Positions 1 to 6,725 of a stretch of DNA of 8,325 bases are shown one piece after another (positions within the stretch are counted from its first letter, which is position 1; each line of letters opens with the position of its first letter). Source of the DNA: Nitrospirota bacterium (lineage in GTDB: Bacteria > Nitrospirota > Thermodesulfovibrionia > UBA6902); NCBI GenBank assembly GCA_024277515.1, contig JAJRVB010000247.1, positions 1 through 8,325 of the forward strand, given 5' to 3'. Position numbers and translations under genes: made by a program. The notes beneath the pieces are model-generated. The model was not told the origin of the DNA, made no database searches, and saw nothing but the letters and a program-made list of their open reading frames with translations.

Positions 1-1450
1 AAACACTCAATATGAATATGTTGTTGCCGGCTCTGCTCCTGAAGCTGAAGACGTATTAAATAATGAAAAGGTAGATGCGGTCATCAGTGATTATGCGCTT
101 GGTGACAGAACAGTCTTTGACATTTTTGACTCTGTGCAGGATATCCCGGTCATTGTCATAACAGAGGCGGGTGACGCGGGGGTTGCGGTCAAGGTAATGA
201 AGGCGGGCGCATACGATTATATAATCAAGGACGCTGAGCTCAACTATCTTAAAATGCTCCCGGTCACAATTGAAAATGCCATTAAACATAAATATGCGAA
301 GGAAAGACTCAGGCTGCTCGAATCGGCCGTTATGAATGCGAATGATGCGATTATCATACTGGAGGCTGAACCGGGACAGATGGCGGGCAGGCGTATTCTG
401 TATGTAAATGAAGCGTTTACACGGATGACCGGCTATACCTTTGATGAGGCCACGAGTAAAACACTGCGCATTCTGAGAGGACCGAAAACAAGCCTTTCAA
501 CTTTAAATGAACTGCGTGTCGCACTGGAGCAGGTGAGGCCGGTCAGGGTGGAACTCATAAACTACCGCAAGGATGGCACAGAGTTTTGGGTGGAATGTAA
601 CATCGTGCCTTTTGCGGATGAAGAGGGATCATTTATCCACTGGATATCAGTGCAGAGGGACATTACGGAGCGCAAGCAGGCAGAGGAAGAAAAAGAACGG
701 CTTATGAAAAAGATAGAGGCGATCAATGCGGACCTGACAGAACTGAACCGGGAACTTGAGACCATAGGAGCGGAGAGGACGATGAGCCTGATGGCATTGA
801 CTGTGGCCGACAGGGTGAGAAATCCGGCGGCCATAATCGGGGGACGCTGCAGGAGGCTTCTCGTGAAAGAAGCAATATCCGAGAGTTGCCGGGAGGGGCT
901 TAAATATATAATGGAGGGCGCCGAAAAACTGGACAGGATAGTCAGCGACTTTGAGAACCTGCTGCAAAACAGGCAGTCAATGTTTACCAACAGCGACCTT
1001 AATATGATTGTTGAACGCATAGTTTCCGTTATAGCAAAGGAAGCCTCGTACAAGGGGATACATATGTCTGTTCATATCGCGGCTGAGCCGTTAAGGATGA
1101 ATATGCAGCAGGAGCTTCTGAGGGTGGCATTATTTCATATTATGAAGAACGCGGTTGAGGCCACGTCAAAAGGCGGCTCCATAAAAGTTGAGACGTTCAG
1201 GGAAGGAGATAATGTGAGTTTCAGGGTTGCCGACACGGGATACGGCATCCCGGATGATGAGGTGGAGCATGTATTCCGGCCTTTTTTCAGTACAAAGGAG
1301 AGTAGTTTCGGGATGGGGCTGCCCCTTGTGAAGCAGATAATATCGGAACATCTCGGCGAGTTGATCGTGAGGAGCAGGCCGGGTCAGGGGACCTCCTTTC
1401 AGATGCTCTTTCCTACAAGATGGAAAGAGGAGACACTTTATAATGAATAA
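1..1450 (+). CDS. Receiver-PAS-histidine-kinase-like protein without the H-box His (5' end outside window)
   Basis: The frame is open from base 2, so the gene starts upstream of the window. The GTG at 134 lies inside the receiver domain and is not the start. Domains in order: a partial response-regulator receiver, with the likely phosphoacceptor Asp in ISDYALGD (codon at 89), the conserved Thr in VIVITEAGD and Lys in YDYIIKD; a PAS/PAC domain (about 305-675) ending in QRDITERK; a short coiled-coil linker; a DHp-like helix pair (about 780-985); and a HATPase_c domain with N-box (Asn codon 1148), DTGYGIP G1 box (Asp codon 1232), FRPFFSTK F-box and GMGLPL G2 box (from 1310). The H-box reads VADRVRNPA where kinases of this type normally have AHE-RNP, so Asp (codon 809) replaces the phosphoacceptor His, and no other His lies in the DHp region. 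The ATP site looks intact. The protein is probably soluble and cytoplasmic, as no membrane segment is visible. Whether it regulates the downstream secretion operon is unknown. Domain calls are firm; signalling function is inference. Confidence 0.88.
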   Translation, partial: NTQYEYVVAGSAPEAEDVLNNEKVDAVISDYALGDRTVFDIFDSVQDIPVIVITEAGDAGVAVKVMKAGAYDYIIKDAELNYLKMLPVTIENAIKHKYAKERLRLLESAVMNANDAIIILEAEPGQMAGRRILYVNEAFTRMTGYTFDEATSKTLRILRGPKTSLSTLNELRVALEQVRPVRVELINYRKDGTEFWVECNIVPFADEEGSFIHWISVQRDITERKQAEEEKERLMKKIEAINADLTELNRELETIGAERTMSLMALTVADRVRNPAAIIGGRCRRLLVKEAISESCREGLKYIMEGAEKLDRIVSDFENLLQNRQSMFTNSDLNMIVERIVSVIAKEASYKGIHMSVHIAAEPLRMNMQQELLRVALFHIMKNAVEATSKGGSIKVETFREGDNVSFRVADTGYGIPDDEVEHVFRPFFSTKESSFGMGLPLVKQIISEHLGELIVRSRPGQGTSFQMLFPTRWKEETLYNE

Positions 1451-1480
1451 TGAGTAAAGATATTCATAATTCATGAAAAA

Positions 1481-1508
1481 TTCACAATATCCCTGTTATC
1501 CTTATAAT
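1481..1508 (+). promoter_or_regulatory. Candidate sigma70-type promoter P1 upstream of gspD
   Basis: TTCACA (1481-1486) matches the -35 consensus at 5 of 6 positions. It lies 16 bp before a perfect TATAAT -10 (1503-1508). Transcription would begin near 1515 and give a leader of about 44 nt that keeps the GAGGAA ribosome site at 1541-1546. It lies in the 108-bp gap after the kinase-like gene, the only sizeable gap before the T2SS genes. Chance matches are common in AT-rich gaps, so this is a prediction. Confidence 0.45.
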
Positions 1509-1536
1509 TGATATAGAACAGTTAATCTGTTATACT
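1508..1536 (+). promoter_or_regulatory. Candidate sigma70-type promoter P2 upstream of gspD, with a palindrome in the spacer
   Basis: TTGATA (1508-1513) and TATACT (1531-1536) are separated by 17 bp. TGT directly precedes the -10, giving an extended -10 element. The start point would be near 1543, inside the GAGGAA ribosome site at 1541-1546, so a transcript from here would have little or no Shine-Dalgarno sequence. That makes P1 the likelier source of translated gspD mRNA. The spacer carries the inverted repeat AACAG-N5-CTGTT (1517-1531), which could be an operator covering P2. Sequence match only. Confidence 0.45.
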
Positions 1537-1558
1537 TTTTGAGGAAATTTGACAAAAT

Positions 1559-3628
1559 ATGAAATATGCGATAGTTATCCTGACATGTTTACTCCTCTTT
1601 TCCGGTAACGCGTACGCTGCAGAGCAGCAGAGGCCCGCTGTGCCTGCGCCCAAACCTCCTCTGGACGCTTCAACAGGGGCCATCACTCCCGAGAAGATAA
1701 AGGCTTTTTTAGCCAGTCCCAGGGAAGAGAATTACATCATACTGAACTTTGACAATGCGGATTTAAAAGACGTTATAAATACGGTCGGTTCTATAACGAA
1801 TGAAAACTTCATCCTGAGTCCGGGGCTGGATGCACGCGTGACGATCCACTCGGCCAAAAAGATCCCGGTCAGTGAAGTTATGAACGTGTTCGAATCCGTT
1901 CTTGAAGTAAACGGCATGTCCGTCGTGAGGTCTGGAAAATTTCTTAAGATAGTCTCGGGTACCACGGCAAAGCAGAAGCCGATTGAGGTGCGCAAAGGGA
2001 ACCAGGCGGATTCCATTCCTGATGTTGACAGGCCGGTAACACAGATTGTCCCTGTGCAATATGTTCCGGTGACCGAGATCAGCACTATACTGAATCCCCT
2101 GCTTTCGCAGTTTGGCAGTATAATCCCGAACCCCCGAAACAACCTGCTTATTATTAATGACCTTTCTTCCAATATCGTTCGTCTGATGAAAGTCCTGAAG
2201 GAAGTTGATGTCAATGCCTTTAAAAATACGAGGATGTCCTTTTTTAAACCCAAATATTCTGATGTGCTGTCCCTGACAAATGAACTGACTGAAGTCCTTA
2301 ATGCGTTGAATCTCACTCGTGAGGGTATCGCGCTTGTGCCCATTGAGCGGATCAACAGCCTTGTCGTATTTTCCGCAAGTCCCGCGCTTCTCAAGACAGT
2401 TGAAGGCTGGGTCAAAAAGCTGGATGAAGAGGTGATGACCGGGCAGAATATTTTTGTGTATCCTGTTCAGAATGTCGAGGCCGGGAAGATAGCGGATATC
2501 CTTAAGACATTGTATGAGTCAACGGACGGGAGCAGGTCCAGGACGAAGGTCAGAAAGACGACCACTACGTCAAAGAAGAAGACCTCAAAGCCCAGGAGAA
2601 CAACACTGGCAAGATCGAAGCAGCAGACATCAGGCAACAGCAGGGTCGAAATTATTACATTTGAGCCGACAAATTCACTTATTATCCTTGCCCCTCCCGG
2701 GATATACAGGGAGGTCGTCAAGACGATAAAGAAAATGGACGTCTTTCCGAGACAGGTCCTGATTGAGGCGGTGATCGCGGAGGTCACACTGACCAATTCA
2801 GACCAGTATGGTATCCAGTGGTCTGTCCTGCATTCGGTGTATCAAAGCGGCAATAATCCTGATCATAATGTGTCAGGACTCGTGCAGAACCGTTCCTCGA
2901 ACCTGCCGGCTTTTACGCTGCCTCCATCACTGGACCCTGTGTCGGTGACAGCATCGGGTCTGTCATATCTGATGTACAGGCCTGATAAATTTACCGCGAT
3001 TATTCATGCCCTTGCCAGCCAGGGAAAAGTGAACATACTGTCAAGCCCGCGTCTTCTGGTAAAGGACCAGGAAGAGGCGAGTATTGAAGTGGGAGAAGAC
3101 GTCCCGACCGCCACGAGCACGACTTCAACGACGACAACGGACACCCTGACCCAGAATATTGAATACAGGACTGTCGGGATCAAGCTTAAAATCAAGCCGA
3201 CAATAAATGACGAGAAAACAGTCGTCCTGGACATCGAACAGGAAGTATCATCCAAGGGTACAGAGCAGCAGGTTGGTCAATCGGGGAATCTGTTCCCTTC
3301 ATTTAACACAACCAAGACAAAAACGTCCATTATCCTGCCTGACAGACAGGGAGTCGTCATTGGCGGCATAATGGAGGAAAAGAAGGAAAGGAGCAATTCG
3401 GGCATCCCTCTTTTAAAAGACATTCCATATCTCGGCCAGCTGTTTCGGTTTAACACAAACAGCGTTACAAAAAAAGAACTGGTCATTATTCTCAAGCCCC
3501 ATGTAATAACCAACAGGGCAGAAGGCGCTGTGCTGACGTCCCAGTTCCTTGGACGGCTCAAGGAGATAAAAACTTTCCTGAAGGAAGAGGACATCCAGAA
3601 TGTCGGACCGCGGCCTGAAATTAAATAA
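1559..3628 (+). CDS. gspD: Type II secretion system secretin GspD
   Basis: Forms the multimeric outer-membrane channel through which folded proteins leave the periplasm. The 689-residue product starts with a Sec signal peptide (MK, hydrophobic core, AYA then A/E, cleavage near residue 20); there is no lipobox. The periplasmic modules follow in T2SS order: N0 (about 57-135, FDNADLKDVINTVG), N1 (about 161-218), N2 (about 224-292) and N3 (about 296-395). The secretin beta-barrel domain runs from about 397 to 650 (VLIEAVIAEV, the VGEDVP gate region at 511-516, VGIKLKIKP, and the C-terminal GIPLLKDIPYLGQLF motif). The short tail (651-689) shows no clear pilotin-binding S-domain. N3 carries an inserted loop (about 325-362) with 13 Lys/Arg in residues 326-354 and no acidic residues. 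The gate region has a Ser/Thr-rich run (517-531). The ribosome site GAGGAA is rather far (12 nt) from the ATG. GspC, the usual partner encoded upstream, is not here. Confidence 0.96.
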   Translation: MKYAIVILTCLLLFSGNAYAAEQQRPAVPAPKPPLDASTGAITPEKIKAFLASPREENYIILNFDNADLKDVINTVGSITNENFILSPGLDARVTIHSAKKIPVSEVMNVFESVLEVNGMSVVRSGKFLKIVSGTTAKQKPIEVRKGNQADSIPDVDRPVTQIVPVQYVPVTEISTILNPLLSQFGSIIPNPRNNLLIINDLSSNIVRLMKVLKEVDVNAFKNTRMSFFKPKYSDVLSLTNELTEVLNALNLTREGIALVPIERINSLVVFSASPALLKTVEGWVKKLDEEVMTGQNIFVYPVQNVEAGKIADILKTLYESTDGSRSRTKVRKTTTTSKKKTSKPRRTTLARSKQQTSGNSRVEIITFEPTNSLIILAPPGIYREVVKTIKKMDVFPRQVLIEAVIAEVTLTNSDQYGIQWSVLHSVYQSGNNPDHNVSGLVQNRSSNLPAFTLPPSLDPVSVTASGLSYLMYRPDKFTAIIHALASQGKVNILSSPRLLVKDQEEASIEVGEDVPTATSTTSTTTTDTLTQNIEYRTVGIKLKIKPTINDEKTVVLDIEQEVSSKGTEQQVGQSGNLFPSFNTTKTKTSIILPDRQGVVIGGIMEEKKERSNSGIPLLKDIPYLGQLFRFNTNSVTKKELVIILKPHVITNRAEGAVLTSQFLGRLKEIKTFLKEEDIQNVGPRPEIK

Positions 3629-3643
3629 TCTCATCCTTGATCA

Positions 3644-5371
3644 ATGAGCCACGAAGCAGTCAAGAAAATAAACAAATCAGGCCTCCTTGGCAGTATCCTG
3701 CTTGACCTCAATCTGATTACTCCCGAAAAACTTGAGATAGCGTTAAAGGAACAGTCGTCTCTTGAAGAGTCCGGCCACCACCGTGTAGGCGATGTGCTGG
3801 TGAGTCTCGGCTTTATATCCGAAGACGACATGCTGCGGGCGCTCAGTTCCCAGCTTGGATTGAAGTATATGAAGTTCTCTGAATTTCCAAAAACAATACC
3901 GAATGATTCATACCCCACGGTCAAGTTCATGAAGCAGTATAAGTTCGTCCCGATCGGCATGACGGACGGTGTGCTGAAGATCGCTATTTCCGATCCCCTT
4001 GATGAATACGTGATGGATACGCTCCAGTTTTTTTCTGATAAGGAAATGGAGATTATCCTGAGCGGTGAGAATGACATTATGGAGGCCATTGAACAGTACT
4101 TCGGCACAAATGTTCAGATGACAAGCATTATGGAAGGGATGCGGGAAGAGGAAAGCGAGACCGAAGAGATCGAGCTTGAGGAGGATGTCCATCACCTGAG
4201 GGACATGGCCTTTGAGGCGCCGATTGTGAAGCTGGTCAATATGCTGATTACCCGCGCTGTCGAGGGCCGGACCAGTGATATACATATAGAGCCTTTTGAG
4301 AACAGTGTCAAGGTCAGGTACAGGATTGACGGCGCATTAACCCAGGTCGAGATCCTGCCAAAGCGCATACAGCCGGCTGTTATTTCAAGGATAAAGATCA
4401 TGTCGCGTCTTAATATTGCCGAGCGGAGGCTGCCGCAGGACGGAAGGATCAAGCTGAGGGTGTCCGGCAGGGACATAGACCTCAGGGTCTCTACCATACC
4501 GACTATTTATGGTGAGAGTATTGTTATGAGAATACTTGACAGGGGTACTGCGCTTATTGTCCTGGACTATCTCGGTTTTCCTGAATACACACTCGAAAAA
4601 TACAGAAAACTGATTACCACCCCGTACGGAATGATCCTTGTCACAGGGCCTACAGGGAGCGGCAAGACTACCACGCTTTACGCTTCCCTGAATAATATCA
4701 ATTCGGATGACAGAAAGATCATTACGGTAGAAGACCCTATCGAGTATCAGATCGACGGTATAAACCAGATACAGATCAAGCCTCAGATCGGGCTTACGTT
4801 TGCAAACGGACTGAGGCATATTGTCCGGCAGGACCCCGACATTATAATGGTTGGTGAGATCAGGGACATTGAGACGGCTGAAATATCCATCCATTCAGCC
4901 CTCACCGGACACCTGGTATTCAGTACACTCCATACGAATGACGCTCCCGGTGCGCTCACAAGGCTGCTTGACATGGGCATCGAGGGCTTCCTGGTATCGT
5001 CATCCCTTATAGGCGTTCTGGCCCAGCGGCTTGTCCGGGTGATCTGTCCGGTATGCAAAGAGCCGTATACACCGCAGCAGGACATTATTGACAAGATTGA
5101 ATTTCTCCCGAAGGACTTTAATGCATACCATGGAACAGGATGCGAAGAGTGCCGGGGGACCGGATACAGGGGCAGGACGGGTATATTTGAATTAATGATC
5201 ATGGACAGCGAAATGAGGAGGCTGGTTATAGAGCGGGCCAACTCCGACACTATCAGGCAGAGGGCCGTTGCAAAGGGGATGCAGGTGTTACGGGAAAACG
5301 GATGGGCAAAGGTCAGGGAAGGCGTTACTACTATTGAAGAGGTGTTAAGGGTCTCACAGGAGGGTTTGTAA
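3644..5371 (+). CDS. gspE: Type II secretion system ATPase GspE
   Basis: Cytoplasmic hexameric ATPase that powers pseudopilus assembly; it acts on GspF at the inner membrane. Of 575 residues, about 13-155 form a T2SSE_N/MshEN region containing two related 24-residue helices (14-37 and 47-70) of the type that binds c-di-GMP in MshE. An acidic linker (about 167-182) leads to the ATPase core, which begins around residue 188. The core shows Walker A GPTGSGKT (335-342, Lys341), the Asp-box/Walker B segment around DPDIIMVGEIRD with Glu405, the His-box TGHLVFSTLHTNDA, and an intact zinc-binding tetracysteine module (C468, C471, C500, C503). All catalytic motifs are present. The gene starts 15 bp after gspD. 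The ATG has no good Shine-Dalgarno (CTTGATCA precedes it), and an in-frame stop at 3638-3640 rules out any earlier start, so translation may be coupled to gspD. PilB/MshE ATPases look similar; the neighbours make GspE the right call. Confidence 0.96.
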   Translation: MSHEAVKKINKSGLLGSILLDLNLITPEKLEIALKEQSSLEESGHHRVGDVLVSLGFISEDDMLRALSSQLGLKYMKFSEFPKTIPNDSYPTVKFMKQYKFVPIGMTDGVLKIAISDPLDEYVMDTLQFFSDKEMEIILSGENDIMEAIEQYFGTNVQMTSIMEGMREEESETEEIELEEDVHHLRDMAFEAPIVKLVNMLITRAVEGRTSDIHIEPFENSVKVRYRIDGALTQVEILPKRIQPAVISRIKIMSRLNIAERRLPQDGRIKLRVSGRDIDLRVSTIPTIYGESIVMRILDRGTALIVLDYLGFPEYTLEKYRKLITTPYGMILVTGPTGSGKTTTLYASLNNINSDDRKIITVEDPIEYQIDGINQIQIKPQIGLTFANGLRHIVRQDPDIIMVGEIRDIETAEISIHSALTGHLVFSTLHTNDAPGALTRLLDMGIEGFLVSSSLIGVLAQRLVRVICPVCKEPYTPQQDIIDKIEFLPKDFNAYHGTGCEECRGTGYRGRTGIFELMIMDSEMRRLVIERANSDTIRQRAVAKGMQVLRENGWAKVREGVTTIEEVLRVSQEGL

Positions 5372-5374
5372 ATA

Positions 5375-5392
5375 CACCGCGGGTTCCGCGTG
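5375..5392 (+). other. Small GC-rich hairpin between gspE and gspF
   Basis: CGCGG (5378-5382) pairs with CCGCG (5386-5390) around a GTT loop. With a bulged C at 5377 the stem can extend by two more pairs (5375-5376 with 5391-5392). No T-run follows, so it is not an intrinsic terminator. It sits in the 41-bp gap before the weak gspF ribosome site and could affect mRNA stability or gspF translation. It could also be chance. Confidence 0.3.
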
Positions 5393-5412
5393 CTGACTCC
5401 TGATTCCGGAAT

Positions 5413-6630
5413 ATGGATACTTTTCATTACGAGGCAACAACGAGGGAAGGGAATATAGTGACCGGCAGTATCGATGTCGCCAATGAGCGGTCTGCTGTTG
5501 ACCGTCTGCAGGAGATGGGGTATTTCCCTATCAAGATAGTGAGGGCGATAGAACGGGAGGGTTTTGTTAACCGTCTGCTTTCTTCGCTGCAGGGAGGTGT
5601 CCGGGAAAAGGACATCATGACGTTTACGTATCAGCTTGTGGTCCTTCTCGATGCCGGTTTTACACTCGACCGGTCACTCTCCATTCTGTCCGAGCTTTCA
5701 GAGAAAAAAAAGGTGAAGGAGCTTCTGTCCGAGCTTCTTGCACACGTAAGAAGCGGCAAGTCTTTTTCAGACTCCCTGTCGAGGTTTCCGAATATTTTCC
5801 AGCTGTTTTATGTGAATATGATCAAGGCGGGGGAGGCGGGCGGATTTATCGAGGATTCAATTTCAAGAATGGCTGTATACCTTGAGAATTCCCAGGGTCT
5901 GAAGGAAGATGTAAGATCAGCGCTCATCTATCCTGCTCTTCTATGCGTTGTCGGCGGCGCAGCGGTTGTGCTGCTCCTTACATTTGTTGTACCCCAGTTC
6001 ACAAAAATATTTGCTGATATGGGGGATGCGCTCCCGTTGCCAACCATTATTCTGCTCGCGATCAGTAACGCGCTTGTTTACTACTGGTGGGTGTTGGCGC
6101 TTGTTATCGGCGGAGTCTATTTGTTTGCGCGCCGGTATCTGAGAAGTGAAAAAGGCAGGCAGTCATGGGACCGGATAAAATTCAGGCTTCCCATGTTCGG
6201 CAAACTCTTCAGGGAGGCGGCTGTTTCCCGGTTTTCCAGGACGCTGGGTACACTGCTTGGCAGCGGGGTCCCGATCCTCAACGCATTTCAGATTGTGAAA
6301 GGCACGCTCGGGAGCGAAAAAATATCGGATATTATCAGCGAAGTCAAAGAGTCTACGAGAAAAGGCAGGGGCATCTCGGAGCCGCTGAAAAAGAGTGATA
6401 TTTTCCCGCCCATTGCCGTTCATATGGTCACGGTAGGGGAGGAAACCGGAAGGCTCGACGAGATGCTGATAAAGATTGCCGACCGTTTTGATATCGAGGT
6501 CAGGACCACCGTGAAACGTCTGCTTTCTCTGCTTGAGCCCCTGTTGATTCTTTTTATGGGAGTTGTGGTCGGGTTTATTGTGGTATCAATGCTTCTGGCA
6601 ATATTCAGTATTAATGAGTTGCCGTTATAA
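5413..6630 (+). CDS. gspF: Type II secretion system inner-membrane platform protein GspF
   Basis: Polytopic inner-membrane protein that couples GspE ATPase activity to pseudopilin extraction. Its 405 residues match the usual family length. The N-terminal cytoplasmic segment (1-60, MDTFHYEATTREG) is followed by two T2SSF repeats (about 68-193 and 271-395), which share the GE(A/E)xG signature: AGEAGGFIED at 139-148 and VGEETGRLDE at 341-350. Predicted membrane segments lie at about 174-194, 211-238 and 373-398. The start ATG is 41 bp after gspE. An in-frame TGA at 5401-5403 excludes an earlier start, and the ribosome site is weak (CCGGA). The order E-F is standard for T2SS operons and also occurs as pilB-pilC in type IV pili, but the following pseudopilin genes settle the assignment. 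Confidence 0.95.
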   Translation: MDTFHYEATTREGNIVTGSIDVANERSAVDRLQEMGYFPIKIVRAIEREGFVNRLLSSLQGGVREKDIMTFTYQLVVLLDAGFTLDRSLSILSELSEKKKVKELLSELLAHVRSGKSFSDSLSRFPNIFQLFYVNMIKAGEAGGFIEDSISRMAVYLENSQGLKEDVRSALIYPALLCVVGGAAVVLLLTFVVPQFTKIFADMGDALPLPTIILLAISNALVYYWWVLALVIGGVYLFARRYLRSEKGRQSWDRIKFRLPMFGKLFREAAVSRFSRTLGTLLGSGVPILNAFQIVKGTLGSEKISDIISEVKESTRKGRGISEPLKKSDIFPPIAVHMVTVGEETGRLDEMLIKIADRFDIEVRTTVKRLLSLLEPLLILFMGVVVGFIVVSMLLAIFSINELPL

Positions 6631-6716
6631 CATAAGGCTAAAGGATGCAAGGGTAGGGTGATGGTATTCACGACAGCCCTGCAGTTTCCCGGCCGATGAA
6701 GTCTTTATAAATTTGT

Positions 6717-6722
6717 GGAGGG
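6717..6722 (+). promoter_or_regulatory. Strong but closely spaced ribosome binding site of gspG
   Basis: GGAGGG lies only 3 nt before the ATG at 6726. The core match is among the best in the window, as expected for the abundant major pseudopilin, but the spacing is shorter than the usual 5-9 nt. Confidence 0.55.
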
Positions 6723-6725
6723 TAT

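Noticed and set aside
134..136. GTG as a possible start of the first gene
   Set aside because: The frame is open upstream to base 2 and encodes clear receiver-domain sequence (YEYVVAGS, VDAVISDYALGD), so the true start is outside the window.
562..1053. Long minus-strand ORF opposite the kinase-like gene
   Set aside because: It mirrors a strongly supported coding region, has a low-complexity Ser/Arg-rich translation and shows no recognisable motif. The same holds for the other antisense ORFs in the window.
1443..1474. AT-rich imperfect inverted repeat (ATGAATAATGA against TTCATAATTCAT) after the kinase-like gene, as a terminator
   Set aside because: The pairing is weak and AT-only and no T-run follows, so it is not a convincing intrinsic terminator.
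1549..1577. Perfect TTGACA (1549-1554) just before the gspD ATG, as a -35 box
   Set aside because: No acceptable -10 lies 16-18 bp downstream, and transcription would start inside gspD.
2514..2729. Plus-strand ORF of 71 codons within gspD
   Set aside because: It is an Arg/Gln/Ser-rich alternative-frame reading of the basic GspD insertion, with no ribosome site and no family resemblance.
6706..6711. TATAAA before gspG as the -10 of an internal promoter
   Set aside because: The matching -35 position (TTTCCC region) is poor, and the gene is already in an apparent operon. A minor promoter cannot be excluded, but the evidence is too thin.
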